From Halicephalobus mephisto (taxonomy: Eukaryota; Nematoda; Chromadorea; Rhabditida; Panagrolaimidae): 64,000 nucleotides of DNA. Location: assembly GCA_009193035.1 (NCBI GenBank), contig SWDT01000108.1, forward strand, positions 186,001 through 250,000, in the 5' to 3' direction. Numbering within the stretch: position 1 is the first letter of the stretch; each line of letters begins with the position of its first letter. The notes beneath the pieces are model-generated. The model saw only the letters and a list, made by a program, of their open reading frames with translations. It ran no database searches and had not been told where the DNA came from. Both the position numbers and the translations under genes were made by a program. Positions 36,601 through 48,959 of this stretch are shown here, piece after piece.

Positions 36601-37135
36601 TAAAAATAATATATTTTTTGAATCAATATCTTAATTTTCAAATTTTAGAATTCTTTAACAATTTCGAAATTTCTTCTCAGGACCTTTTTATAATATTTTT
36701 TATTTTTTATTTTAAGAATTATGTTTTTCAGACTGTGCAGAAAACCAGATTGAAGAATACGAAGTTCCTGAAGATAACGAGAAAATTCAAAACAAATCGA
36801 AAACGGATAAAAACAAAAATCCCGGATCGACAAACAAGACTCCAAGAAGAACTCCGAGAAAACGAAAAACAATAAACGAAAAAATTGAATTTTCTGTTAA
36901 AAAATCTAAAATAGAAAAAATCGAAGAATTTCAAGATCGATTTTACGACGAAGGATCCTGGATGGAATTCGAAGAAGTATTTAATCCAGAAATTCCTCAA
37001 AATTTTATTTCTCCAAGAAAAAAAAATTTAAACAGAAGCGAAACTCCGTCGAGTTCCGTGGATTCCTCGAGTCGTCCGGAATCCAGTCAATCCGGGTCCA
37101 TGAGGACCAGATCCAGAAGACGAAATCAAACTTAA
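33692..37135 (+). CDS. Coiled-coil nuclear protein resembling INO80E/TBRG1, Pro/Gln-rich N-terminus
   Basis: Exons: 33692-34519, 34668-35267, 35909-36281 and 36732-37135 (TAA); phases agree, 734 residues. Residues 1-276 are rich in Pro, Gln, Tyr and Ser (YPPQPLAPIPMMQPPAPPEY) and probably disordered. Residues 277-440 are charged, with KKRRYVPTLDPPYPEDGP and a long Glu/Lys helix. A coiled coil spans about 458-516 (EKYLFKALHLQNTVRSLVLK, then ALADEVSRLVYRIK and ERTTLARRLQHYERNRIRR). Its pattern recalls the short coiled coil of INO80E and of the TBRG1 N-terminus, both chromatin proteins; this is a weak remembered resemblance. The C-terminus is basic with TPRRTPRKRK, which resembles an AT-hook or nuclear signal, and ends in RTRSRRRNQT. 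A chromatin or transcription role is inferred. The gene model is good; the family is uncertain. Confidence 0.82.
35345..35705. repeat. GCGAGT-rich duplications in intron 2 of the coiled-coil gene
   Basis: Two nearly identical copies, about 83 bp apart, of GCGAGTCGATTTTAGAAATT followed by TGCCAGGTTTACCG, and further GCGAGT copies. The right end TTCGCTCGCTCC is the inverse of GAGAGCGAGTG at the left, giving potential for a long hairpin. Confidence 0.65.
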
Positions 37136-37170
37136 TTTTTTTGATCTCAATTTAACTGCAGGTATTGAAA

Positions 37171-37176
37171 AATAAA
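37171..37176 (+). promoter_or_regulatory. Candidate poly(A) signal of the coiled-coil gene
   Basis: AATAAA 36 nt after the stop codon. Confidence 0.5.
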
Positions 37177-37254
37177 AAAACTCGAAATTAATGTTTTATT
37201 TATTTATTTCATTGACGAAAAATTTGAAATTTTTCAAACAAAGCAATATGAGGT

Positions 37255-37750
37255 GTAAAATCCTCTGTCCATTCTTAGAGGTCATATACCAAAGTCGACA
37301 ATCAAAGTCAGAAGTCGAAATTTGGACTTTTCGTTTTGAGACATGACTTTCAATTGGAGAAATCTAAATTGTCTCAGAACGAAAAGTCTGAATTTCGATT
37401 TCCAACTTTGATTTTGGATTTTGATTTAAAAAATATTGTATCTTATGTCATCAAAATTGAAGGTCACAGTTGGAAGTCGAAACTTAAACTTTTCGTTTCG
37501 AGACACAACTTTCGATTGGAGAAATCTAAATTGTCTCAGAACGAAAAGTCTGAATTTCGATTACCAACTCTGATTTTGGATTTTGATTAAAAAAATACTG
37601 TATCTTATGTCATCAAAATTGAAGGCCAAAATTGGAAGTTGAAACTTAAACTTTTCGTTTTGAGACACGACTTTCGATTGGAAAAATCTAAATTGTCTCA
37701 GAACGAAAAGTTTGAATTTCGATTTTTAACTTTGATTTTGGATTTTGATG
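37255..37750. repeat. 162-bp tandem repeat, three copies
   Basis: TTGTCTCAGAACGAAAAGTC starts at 37369, 37531 and 37693 (spacing 162 and 162). Units also hold CTTATGTCATCAAAATTGAA and TCGTTTTGAGACACGACTTT. The last two elements are inverted relative to each other within the unit (GTCTCAGAACGAAAA against TTTTCGTTTTGAGAC), so each copy can form a hairpin. Confidence 0.85.
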
Positions 37751-39339
37751 ACACAAAATACAAATGATTCAAAAAATCATAACTAGCTCGAAGACGGGTT
37801 CTTTGGTTGTTTCGAAAAATTCGGTTTACACAGTTCCCAGTTTTTTGTTGACAGACTGGTCCAATCTTGTTCTCGACAGTTGATGGAGAGGACGCGGAAT
37901 ATCTTTTTCCTTTTTGGAACAGAATTAACTTTACGAATTTCACTCACAGCCGGATTACCATTGGATTATATTTTTCTCTTTGTTCTGTAGGAATTTAGTG
38001 TTTTTAAAACTAAATTAAAATTTTAGACGGATTTCGAAAATTGTACAATTTTTAAATTTTTGAAATTCTTTAAAATCGAAAATTTTTGAAATTCTTTAAA
38101 ATCGAAAGTTTCAAATTTTTTAAGAAAATTTTTGAAATTCTTCAAAATCAAAATTTCTAAATTTTAAAAATTCTTCAAAATCAAAATTTCTAAATTTTTA
38201 GAAAATATAAAAAAAAAATAATTTTTATTTTTTTAAAATTAGAATTGTGTAAAAGTTTTTGAAAATTTTTAGAGGTTTCTGAAATCATCGAAGTCGAGAT
38301 TCTAAAAATTCGTGTCGAAAAAAATCAATCTTTATTTTTTTGTAATATTTAAAAATTCGAAAATTGATTAAAAAATTTTTTTTATTTTTATAATATTTAA
38401 CAAAAAAAATTTAAAAATTTTGTAAAAAAATCAATTTAAAAATTTTTAAAAATTGATTAAAATATTTTTTTTATTTTTATAATATTTAACAAAAAAATAT
38501 AAAAATTTAATAAAAAAATCAATTTAAAAATTTTTATAATATTTAACTCTGAATTGTGAAAATTTGCTTCGAGAAAGTTTTACGAAAATATTTATTTTTA
38601 AATTTGAATATTTTAATTTTGCCTAGAAACGGAGCGGGTTTTCAAGGATACGCCTATGGCTGTGGAAAACGACCCTTTTAGGGCACTGGGGCATTTTTGT
38701 AATTGATTCCGGTTGTTTGCGAAATGACTGATCTTTTTCAAATAAAAATCGACAATTTGCTTTCAATTTTATTATTTTTCAAAAACCACAAAATTATTTT
38801 ATTTAAAAAAAATTATGAAATTATTTTATTTTAAAAAAAATTAAAATTACTTAATTTAAAAAAATTAAAAAATAATTTTATTTTATTTAAAAAAAATTAA
38901 AATTACTTAATTTAAAAAAATTAAAAAATTATTTTATTTTATTTAAAAAAATTAAAATTACTTAATTTTTAAAAAAATTATTAAATTAATTTATTTTTGA
39001 AAAATCATAAATTTTTTTAAAAAAATTATGAAATTGTTTTTTTTTTAAATTAAAGTTAGTTTTTTTCGAAAAATTAAAAATTACTTTATTTTTAGAAAAT
39101 TACAAAATTATTTTATTTTGTAGTCAAAATCACTCTTTTTAGGAAAATTCAAAAAAGAAGAAATTCCTGATTTTACGGATGTAATCAATTTTCTCCCCGC
39201 ATTTTTGGATTTAAATTTATTCACAGAATTCCGAGATTAACTCGAAATTTTCCTGTTTTCTAGAAGCGATATCATTCGGACTGATCATAAAGGACATTAA
39301 TGCGGAAAAATCCGCCTTGTTAAGATAGACCTTCAAAAG

Positions 39340-39870
39340 TGCGGTCTTGAAGCGAAAGTATTTTTTGAAATAAAGTTAATTTTGTGTGGTCTTAACACGA
39401 AAAGATGCGCTAAAATAGAATTAACCCAGAAAACGTGTTCTTGAAGCGGAAGTGTTTGTTGAAAGAAAATTAGTTTAGTGTAGTTTTAATACGAAAAATC
39501 TAGTTAAAATTTAACTAAGAGACTACGGTCCTGGAGCGAAAATGTTTGTTAAAAGGGAATTAGTCTAGTGTGGTCCTGGAGCGAAAAGTCTCATTAGATT
39601 CTAATTAGAAGATTGTAGTTTTGGAACGAAAAGGTTTGTTAAAATAGAATTAATCTATAAAGTATAGTCCTGGAGCGAAAAGGTTTGTTGAAAAAAAATT
39701 AGTCTAGTGTGGTCCTGGAGCGAAAAGTCTCATTAGGTTCTAACTAAGGGACTACGGTCCTGAAGCGAAAAAATCCGTTAAAATAGAATTAATCTATAAA
39801 GTATAGTCTTGAAGCGAAAAGTGCTAAACTGTAACTGACTTAGAGAACACGGTCCTAGCGCGAAAAAACT
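39340..39870. repeat. Array with the GTCCTGGAGCGAAAA motif
   Basis: Degenerate units of about 60-70 bp containing GTGGTCCTGGAGCGAAAAGT or TGAAGCGAAAA, followed by AAAATAGAATTAATCTATAA. The motif resembles that of the arrays at 61.8-63.2 kb and 5.1-5.6 kb. Confidence 0.75.
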
Positions 39871-40124
39871 GTGTATCAATTAGTTGTACTACTGTACTTA
39901 AAACAGTTATTTGTTAATTATGTTGATTTTTATTATTTTTGCTTGTTATTACTGTAAAAAAACTTGTCTTTAGTGGGCTACTTAAGTATTAAGTGTCGTA
40001 TTTTCAACGTCCATCAATATTTTAATATTTTGGATCTCTGTGGACCGGTGTAGTTACGTGAAGGATATGAGAGTTTCTCATTTATTTAAACAATAATAAG
40101 ATTAACCACAATAACTGTAGATCA

Positions 40125-40620
40125 ATTAACTAGTCAACATCCGGTTAGTTATATACAGTATCCCCATTGTCTATCACTCAGGATATTTCCCTTCGAGACC
40201 TGATTTTGTTATTTTCATAGTTAATCCACTGATATAACCAAAATTAACTACATTAATAACCATATATATTAACTAGTCAACATCCGGTTAGTTATATACA
40301 GTATGCTGACTGTCTATCACTTATATATTAACTAGTCAACATCTGGTTAGTTATATACAGTATCCCCATTGCTTATCACTCAGGATATTTCCCTTCGAGA
40401 CCTGATTTTGTTATTTTCATAGTTAATCCACTGATATAACCAAAATTAACTACATTAATAACCATATATATTAACTAGTCAACATCTGGTTAGTTATATA
40501 CAGTATGCTGACTGTCTATCACTTATATATCAACTAGTCAACATCCGATCTGTTAATTACAGTATCCCCATTGCCTATCACTTGGGATATTTCCCTTCGA
40601 GACCTGGCTTCCTTATGCCG
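40125..40620. repeat. Higher-order repeat, 143 + 59 bp alternating
   Basis: TTAACTAGTCAACATCCGGT starts at about 40126, 40269, 40327, 40470 and 40529 (variants), so spacing alternates 143, 59, 143, 59. The 202-bp super-unit includes ACAGTATCCCCATTG and ATTTCCCTTCGAGACCTG. The copies are very similar, hence recent. Confidence 0.85.
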
Positions 40621-40849
40621 TAATTAGTCAATCCGCCGACATAACAATACCTAACCATCAAATTCTGAAGGTAAACAAAACCTTTTTGTCATGTGTGACT
40701 CCAATTCGGAAATTTCTAAATCCGTCTAAAAAGAATAAAATTCCAAAAAATTACGAAATCACTATTCCGCAAAATCAAAATTATCATATGGATTATTTTA
40801 TTTTTTAAAAATTTCTGAAAATCTTTGTCGGGACTATTTTATAAAAAGT

Positions 40850-41240
40850 TTAAATATGGTTTTTATGATATGTAATTAATTACGAAATATTTATAATAAA
40901 AAAACAAAATTATCAAACAAGTTATTTTTTTGTTTTTAATTTTTGGAAATTCGTGTCGGGACCATTTTATTAAAAGTTTAAATATGGTTTTTATAATATG
41001 TAATTAATTACGAAATATTTATAATAAAAAACCAAAATTATCAAGCAAGTTATTTTTTTAATTTTTGGAAGTTCGTGTCAGGACCATTTTATATAAAGCT
41101 TAAATATGATTTTTATGATATGTAATTAATTACGAAATATTTATAATAAAAAACCAAAATTATGAAAACTATCAAATAAATTATTTCATTTTTTTTAATT
41201 TTCAAAAATTCCCTTCGAGACCATTTTTGAAAAATATTTA
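40850..41240. repeat. About 115-bp tandem repeat, three to four copies
   Basis: TATGTAATTAATTACGAAAT recurs with TTTAAATATGGTTTTTAT and a GTCGGGACCATTTTAT segment in each unit. Confidence 0.75.
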
Positions 41241-41639
41241 TTTGTAATTTTCCAAATAATTAAATTTTTTACATTATTGTTTATATTTGAAAATTTTTTT
41301 CTTATCATTTATGGCCTAAAAGTACTATTATTATTTTATTTAATAATGGTCAGTTAGATCGTTTTCGACAATGTCCATTTTTGCTGGACTCGTTTCGATG
41401 AAAATTTTTCAACGGTCGATTGATTTGTTTCAAAGCGGGCTAGCCGAGGTTTGTCCCGCGTTCCCGTACACCCCCTCAATTTATTTCTTCAAAATTTTGA
41501 ATAAAAAAATCATTCAATTTTAATATTATATTTTTCCATAACCAATGAAGAAATTTTTCAAGGTTTCCTTGGTTACAGTACCTCAATGGAACTACAGAAC
41601 GTTTTATAAGATTCTGGAAAATTTTCGAATTCTTGTTGA

Positions 41640-42150
41640 GATATTTTTTGTTTTTTAAAAATATTTTTCAAAATTTTTTGAACCTTTTAAATATAAAAAT
41701 CTAATTTCTGGTCTCAACTGGAAAATTCCCAAATTCGTGTCGAGATATTTTTTGAGTTTTTTAAAAATATTTTCCAAAATTTTCAAACTTTTTAAATATA
41801 AAAATATATTTTTTGATCTCAACTGGAAAATTCCAAAATTCCTGCCGAGATATTTTCCGAATTTTCTGGATAAAAAATCTAATTTCTGGTCTCAACTGGA
41901 AAATTCCCAAATTCGTGTCGAGATATTTTTCGAGTTTTCTAAAAATATTTTCCAAAATTTTTTAAACTTTTTAAATATAAAAATCTAATTTCTAGTCTCA
42001 ACTGGAAAATTCCTAAATTCTTGCCGAGATATTTTTTGAGTTTTCTAAAAATATTTTCCAAAATTTTTAAACTTTTTAAATAAAAAATCTATTTTTTGAT
42101 CTCAACTGAAAAATTCCCAAATTCGTGTCGAGATATTTTTTGAACTTTTT
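41640..42150. repeat. About 105-bp tandem repeat, five copies
   Basis: GGTCTCAACTGGAAAATTCC recurs near 41711, 41816, 41889, 41995 and 42098 with GTGTCGAGATATTTTT in each unit; one copy is shortened. Short open frames across it are repeat artefacts. Confidence 0.8.
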
Positions 42151-42479
42151 TATTTTTATAATGACATGATTTCAAATTTAAACGTCTTGAAAATTTCTAA
42201 AAATATCTAGATAAGAAAATTTTTTAATTTTTTCCTAACTGGAAAATTTCCAAATTTTATTGATGTTTTTTGATTTTTTACAATAAATAATTTAAATTTA
42301 TTAAACTTTTTTCAATTTTTTGTTTGAAAATTTTTTTTCAATTTTTGTTTAAAATTTTTTTTTAAAATTTTTGTTTAAAAAAATTTTTAAATTTATCTAG
42401 CAATATTTCAATTTTTACAATAGCTTTGACTTTAAAATTTAATAAACGTTTTTGAAATTTTTTAAAATTATGTACATAC

Positions 42480-42920
42480 AGAATTATCCGATTTTTGGTC
42501 CTGAGAGGAAAATTTTAAAAATTCCTGCTGAGACAATTTTTTGTTTTTTATTAAATTTTTAAATTTTTACAGTATTGTGATTTTAAAACTTCTAAAAACC
42601 ATAGAAATAAAAAAATGTTTAACTTTTGGTCCTGAGAAGAAATTTTAAGAATTCCAGTCGAGACAATTTTTTGTTATTTATCAAAAAATATTTAACTTTT
42701 GGTCCTGTGAAGAAATTTTAAGAATTCGCTTTGAGACAATTTTTAGGACTTTTTTATATTATTTTGGTTTTTATAGTTATGATTATAGAATTTCCAAAAA
42801 CTATGGAAATAAAAAACATTTAACTTTTGGTCTTGAGAAGAAATTTCTAAAAATTCCAGTCGAAACAATTTTTAGGACTTTTTTATATTATTTTGGTTTT
42901 TATAGTTATGATTATTATAA
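42480..42920. repeat. Repeats with TTTTGGTCCTGAGAAGAAAT upstream of the elongase gene
   Basis: Four to five degenerate units with TTTGGTCCTGAGAAGAAAT, GAATTCCAGTCGAGACAATT and TATTATTTTGGTTTTTATAG. The motif is the same type as in the pde-4 intron minisatellite. Confidence 0.7.
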
Positions 42921-43551
42921 TCCGCTGTCTTTGTACTTTTGCGTCGATTCAATTCCCCAGTACTCGTCATTTTTGTCGTTATCAGGATTCAGCGTTCTTT
43001 AGCCTCATTTGACAGAAACGACACAAAAGTTTTTTTTGTCTTTGTGTCTAGGATTCCACCTCCATTCTATTTTTCTTTGAATTTTTAAATTTTAAATCTT
43101 TCTAAAAAATAATTCCTTTAAATTTTAAATTTTCTAAGAAAATAATTTCTTTGAATTTTCAAATTTTTAAAAAAATAATTTTTTTAAATTTTCAAATTTT
43201 TATAAAAAGTAACTTTTTAAAATTCTTAAATTTTAAATTTTTAAAAATTTTTCAATTTTTATAAAAAGTAATTTCTTTGAATTTTTAAATTTCAGATTTT
43301 TTTATAATTTTTAAATTTTTTATAATTTTTTGATTTTTAATTTTTTTTAAATTTCGAAATGTTTTATAATTTATAACTTTTTTAAAAAATAATTTTTTTT
43401 AATTTTTAATTTTTTTGTAATTTTTTGATTTGTAACTTTTTGGAAAAGTAATTTTTTAAATTTTTAATTTTTTTTAACTTTTTTGAAAAGTAATTTTTTT
43501 TAATTTTATAATTCTTATTTTTTTTGAAAAATAATTTTTTTTTTAAATTTC

Positions 43552-43561
43552 GAAATTTCAG
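43552..43561 (+). promoter_or_regulatory. Acceptor directly before the elongase start codon
   Basis: GAAATTTCAG is followed after one base by ATG. This fits a spliced-leader acceptor; a cis-spliced upstream exon cannot be excluded. Confidence 0.55.
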
Positions 43562-43562
43562 A

Positions 43563-45449
43563 ATGAAGCCATCTTTGTGGACAGCTCCAGATGGGTCCAT
43601 CTTGTACCTTCCTTACGAGTACCAGAATCCGGTCGAGAAAAGATTCTGGAATCCGTTTTTGATTCATCGACTGTTCCACAAATACTGGAGTACCTGTTTT
43701 GGGATCGTCGGAATTTACATTTTGACTATTTATGGATTAGCGAGATTTATGAAAAATCGACAGCCGTTTGTTTTAAAAAAACCTTTGATCATCTGGAATT
43801 CAGCTTTAGCCATATTTAGGTGGGTTTTTAAACATAAAAATCTTCCAAAATTTAACAAAGAATTTTGAAATTTTCGGGGATTTTTTTAAATTTCTGGAAA
43901 ATTGCATAATCCAATAGGAGTTTTGAGAGTCTGACAACATTTTGGAAACTTTTAGGATCTTCTACAACCTAGTGGGAGATTCTGAAGATTTTGAGTAGTT
44001 TCTGGAATCTAACACAGGATTCTATAAAGATGTCTGGAGTCTTCCATAATCTAATAGGAGATTCTGGAATCTTCTAAAATATCCTATAATATAATAGGAG
44101 ATTCGGAAATCTAACGAAGCATTCTGTAAGTGTCTAGAGTCTTCCATAATCTAATAAGAGATTCTGAAGTCTCCTAAAATATCCTATAATCTAATAGGAG
44201 ATTCTGTAAAGGTGTCTGGAGTCTTCCATAATTTAATAGGAGATTCTGAAATCTAACACAGGATTCTGTAAAAGTGTCTGGAGTCTTCCATAATCTAATA
44301 GGAGATTCTGTAAAGGTGTCTAGAGTCTTCCATAATCTAATAAGAGATTCTGAAGATTTTGAGTAGTTTCTGGAATCTAACACAGGATTCTATAAAAATG
44401 TCTGGAGTCTTCCATAATCTAATAGGAGATTCTGAAGTCTCCTAAAATATCCTATAATCTAATAAAAAATTCCAAAACCTTTGAAAATTTTTGGAATCTT
44501 GCATAATCTAATGAGAGAATCTGAAGTGCTCAACATGATTTAAAAAAATCTGGAAATTTCAAGAATTTTGTGAAAATTTTATAATAAAAAATAAGAAATT
44601 TTTAGATTTAAAAATTCAAAAATTTGTATTTAAAAAATAAGAAATTTTTAAATCTTTAAAATAAGAAATTTTTAGATTTTAAAATTTTTAAAATAAGAAA
44701 TTTTTAGATTTTAAAATTTTTAAAATAAGAAATTTTTAGATTTAAAAATTCAAAAATTTGTATTTAAAAAATTCCAGCATGATCGCGACTTGGAGATTCG
44801 CGGAGGAATCCCTCTACGTCTACAAGAAGGCGACCTTCACAGAAGCCATCTGCTACTCCATGGACCCTCGTGGACCTGCGGCCTTCTGGGCTTGTCTTTT
44901 TGCTCTTTCTAAAGTGGCAGAATTGGTCGATACAGTATTCTTGGTTCTTCGGAAACGACCTTTGATTTTTCTTCATTGGTATCATCACGCCGTGGTCCTC
45001 ATCTACACCTGGCACAGTACCACTGAATTAACCGCCGCAGGCAGATGGTTCATTTTCATGAATTACGGTGTTCATTCCATCATGTACTCTTATTACGCCC
45101 TGACCTCGATGGGGTACAAGATCCCCAAGCCCCTAGCCGCTTCAGTTACCGTACTCCAACAAACCCAGATGCTCATCGGATCTATCTCTCCATCAACGTG
45201 GCCTTCCTGAGATGGACCAACCCGGATCAACCATGTCAGCAATCCAACCAGAACCTCGGGATCTGCTTCTTCATCTACGCCACTTTTGCGTTTTTATTCA
45301 TGAAATTTTTCGTTCGAACTTATTTTTCAAATCCGGAAAAGAAAAAAAAACTGATTAATTTTTATTTTTTTAGAAAATTTAAATTATATATTCCACAAAT
45401 AGAGCAAATAAATAAAATTTTATTTTCTGAAAAGTTTTTAATTTTATAA
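43563..45449 (+). CDS. Very-long-chain fatty acid elongase, ELOVL3/6 type, frameshifted in this sequence
   Basis: ER membrane condensing enzyme that joins malonyl-CoA to acyl-CoA in fatty acid elongation. Exon 1 is 43563-43819, exon 2 starts at 44778. The protein starts MKPSLWTAPDGSILYLPYEY, then GIVGIYILTIYGLARFM and LKKPLIIWNSALAIF. Exon 2 has ALSKVAELVDTVFLVLRK, the catalytic histidine box LHWYHHAVVL and MNYGVHSIMYSYYALTSMGY. After QQTQMLIG (about 45180) the frame shifts by one missing base and would end at TGA (45208-45210). The family-like sequence continues in another frame with QQSNQNLGICFFIYATFAFL and VRTYFSNPEKKKK. A run of nine A residues at 45342-45350 and an AATAAA at 45411 suggest that the true stop comes soon after the lysines, not at 45449. 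Either a sequencing indel or a recent pseudogene. Family secure; C. elegans elo number not assigned. Confidence 0.85.
43900..44520. repeat. Tandem repeats in the elongase intron
   Basis: Units with TCCATAATCTAATAGGAGAT and AAAGGTGTCTGGAGTC or TCCTAAAATATCC recur about eight times with mixed order. No coding potential seen. Confidence 0.8.
45411..45416 (+). promoter_or_regulatory. Candidate poly(A) signal of the elongase gene
   Basis: AATAAA in GCAAATAAATAAAATTTTAT, about 60 nt after the KKKK codons. It lies before the stop reached by reading the sequence as given, which argues that the extended C-terminus is not real. Confidence 0.45.
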
Positions 45450-48400
45450 TTTTCAAAAATTACTTTTTTTAAATTTATGAAATTAAAAAAAGTAAAAAAT
45501 TATTTCTATTTTTTTTAAAATTTATGAAAATAAAAATATTTAAAAATTACTTTTATTTTTTCTAATTCATGTAACTAAGAAAGTAAAAAATCACTTTTTT
45601 TTTAAAATTTATGAAAATAAAAATATTTTAAAATTACTTTTATTTTTTTTAAATTTATATAACTAAAAAAAGTAAAAAATTATTTTTATTTTTTCTAATT
45701 TATGTAACTAAAAATATTTAAAAATTATTTTTATTTTTTCTAATTTATGTAACTAAAAATATTTAAAAATTACTTTTATTTTTTCTAATTTATGTAACTA
45801 AGAAAGTAAAAAATTACTTTTATTTTTTTAAAATTTATGAAAATAAAAGTATTTTAAAATTACTTTTATTTTTTTTTAAATTATGAAAATAAAAATATTT
45901 AAAAATTACTTTTATTTTCTTTTTAATTTATGTAACTAAAAATATTTAAAAATTATTTTTATTTTTTCTAATTTATGTAACTAAAAAAGTAAAAAATTAT
46001 TCCGGAACCAATGCCAAGAAAATTGATGTTTATTTCTGATCGTTAAATCTCGGTTTAAACTTGATCCGACAACTGTTTCATTTTGTTTTTTTAATGTTTG
46101 GATCAGAGGAATTTTATTCATTTTTACTATTTTCGATTGTTTTTTATTTTTCAAAAATTAAATTTAAGAAATTAATCCAATCCTAAGACCGTTCATTTTA
46201 AATATTTTTAAATAAAAAAAGTTTTTTAATTAAGAAGTTTGTTTTCGAAAATGATTTTTAAAATTAAAAATTTTTGAATTTTTAAAAAAGTAATTTTAAA
46301 AATTAAAAATTAAAATATTTAAAAAAATAATTTTAGAAAATTTAAATTTTCTAATTTTAAAAAAAATAATTTTCGAATTTTTTAAAAATAATTTTAGAAA
46401 TTAAAAATTTAGATTTAAAAAAAAAATAATTTTAAAAAGTTTAAATTTTCTAATTTTTTAAAAAATTATTTTAGAAAATTAATTTTTCTAATTTTTTAAA
46501 AATAAAACTTTTGAATTTTTCAAAGATAATTTTAGAAATTAAAGATTTAAATTTTAAAAAAATAATTTTAAAAAATTAATTTTTCTAATTTTTTAAAAAT
46601 AAAATCTTTGAATTTTTTAAAAAGTAATTTTAAAAATTAAAAATTTAAATTTAAAAAAAAATAATTTTAAAAAATTTAAATTTTCTAATTTTTTAAAAAT
46701 AATTTTAGAAAATTAATTTTTCTAATTTTTTAAAATTTTTTAAAAATAATTTTAGAAATCAGATTTCATATATAATTCTAAATCCAAATTGGAATGGACG
46801 AAATCTCCTGCAGAGATCCTGCAACTATACGATTTATTTTTTCTGATGGAATCAAATTTATCCAAATTTATCTAAATTTATCCAAATGAAATCAATCCCA
46901 GGAATGCGATCAAACGAGTTTTCTTCAAAAATACGTTTTTCGAGATTTTTTTAATTTTCCGCTGAAATCAGACAGTCACTTGATTTACGTTTGACCGATT
47001 CATTTGATTTCAAAATTAAATTAATTTTTTAAATATAGAAAATTGAAAATTGAGATTTAACTGACCTGAAACATCTAATTTTCATTATTTTTTATTTTCT
47101 TTAAATTTAAATTTTCAAAAAAATTTCAAAATTTATTTATTTTTTAAATTTTCAAAAAAATTTCAAAATTTATTTATTTTTATATTTTTTAAAAATTTTT
47201 ATATTTATTGATTTGTGACTTTTTTAAAAATTCCAAGATTTTCAAAAATATCGTAGAAAATTTCAAATTAAATATTTAAAATTTTTAATTTAAAAAATTT
47301 CGTAAAAATTTATTTTTTATTTTTTATATTTATAATTTTTTAGACTTTCTAGAATCTTCCAGAATCCTCTATAAATCTCCAAATCTGATGTTTAAAATTA
47401 TTTTTTTTAAATTTTGCAAAAATTTATTTTTTGTATTTTTTATTTTTTAAACTTTCTAGAATCTTCCAGAATCCTCCATAAATCTCCAAATCTGATGTTT
47501 AAAATTTTTAATTTTAAAAAATAAAAATTATTTTTAATTTTCACAATAGTGTAATTTTGTACAATTTCTTTTTCATCGATAATTAACCTTGTTTCTGAAA
47601 TTTTATGAGATTTTTAATGTTTTATTCATTTCCACCGGTGTTTATTGATTTTTAAGAGGGTAATTGATAAAAGTTCTCTTGTGTCTTCATCACGTCTAGG
47701 TGGGACGAAGCTCACAAAACTGCTGATTGTAGAAAAATACAGATTAAGTTTGTTTTTACTTTATTTAAAATTTTATTTTTTATAAAATTTACAGTAATTT
47801 TATTTTTTCTACAAAATTTAAAATAATTTTTACTTTTTTATAGAATTTAGAATAATTTTTACTTTTTCTATGAAGTTTAGAATAATTTTATTTTTTTAAA
47901 AGATTTAGAATAATTTTTACTTTTTTTAATAAAATTTAGAGTAATTTTATTTTTTTATAAAATTTAGAATAATTTTATTTTTTTACAAGATTTAAAATAA
48001 TTTTATTTTTTTACAAGATTTAGAATACTTTTATTTTTTTATAAAATTTAGAATAATTTTATTTTTTTTATGAAATTTAGAATAATTTTCACTTTTTTAT
48101 AAGGTATGTTGTAAAAAATGATGGACGATTTGCGACTTTGATGTCTTTCTTGCTTCAATCAAGGAACGTCATTCCCATGTTTTCGAATTTTATGACCATT
48201 TTTCTTTTTCTGAATCCCATAATCGATACATTTATTCAATTCAGATCCTAGAGAAAAGACCAATCTTGGATTATTTTACAAGTATTTGTTCAAAAAATTT
48301 TTCGTTTGAAAGTTGTTTGAAAATTTTTAATTTTTTTAAACAAATTTTTAAATTAATTTTATTTTTTTTTAAAATTCCATAATTTTGATCGAATTTATTT

Positions 48401-48959
48401 TTATTTTTTTTTAAATTTAAAAAATTGAAAAATTCCATAATTTTTATATTTTTTTAAATTTTTACATAATTTTATTTTTTTTTAAATTTAAAAAAATTAA
48501 AAAATTCCATAATTTTGATCGAATTTATTTTTTTTTAAATTTAAAAAATCGAACAATTCCATAATTTTTATATTTTTTTAAATTTCTACATATTTTTATT
48601 TTTTTTTGAATTTAAAAAATCGAAAAATTTCATAATTTTGATCGAATTTATTTTTATTTTTTTTTTAAATTAAAAAATTCCATAATTTTGATCAAATTTA
48701 AAAATAAAGATCATTAGGCGGGTCCTGAATGGAAAAATCCCTCTAATGGTACTTATCGAAATAATCCGAGATTCATTCTCCCTCGAAATCCATTGAACGG
48801 GAGATGTCCAGAAGTGCTTTTATTTGATGACCAATTTTCGATTTTCCTGTTTTAGACAAACAAAACCGAACCCCAAACTGTCAATGAAAAATTGAAATAT
48901 TTAACTTTTAAATATTTAAACATCCTCAAACTGGTCGTAGTATTTAAAAAGTAAAAATG

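Larger units (their letters stand above)
37751..43562. other. Spacer before the elongase gene: repeats and isolated complex islands
   Basis: Mostly A/T-rich. Three islands have gene-like composition: 37783-37965 (minus frame, REQDWTSLSTKNWELCKP, stop TAG), 38632-38738 (plus frame after GCCTAG, ERVFKDTPMAVENDPFRALG) and 39142-39330 (plus frame after TTTTTAG, KFKKEEIPDFTDVINFLP, then a second short frame after TTTTCTAG). None connects into a gene I can build. A further patch at 42930-43070 precedes the elongase and may be its promoter. The arrays are listed separately. Confidence 0.55.

Noticed and set aside
37336..37590. 84-codon plus frame with repeated ESEFRFPTLILDFD-like reading
   Set aside because: It is made by the 162-bp tandem repeat, which is a multiple of three; no start or splice context.
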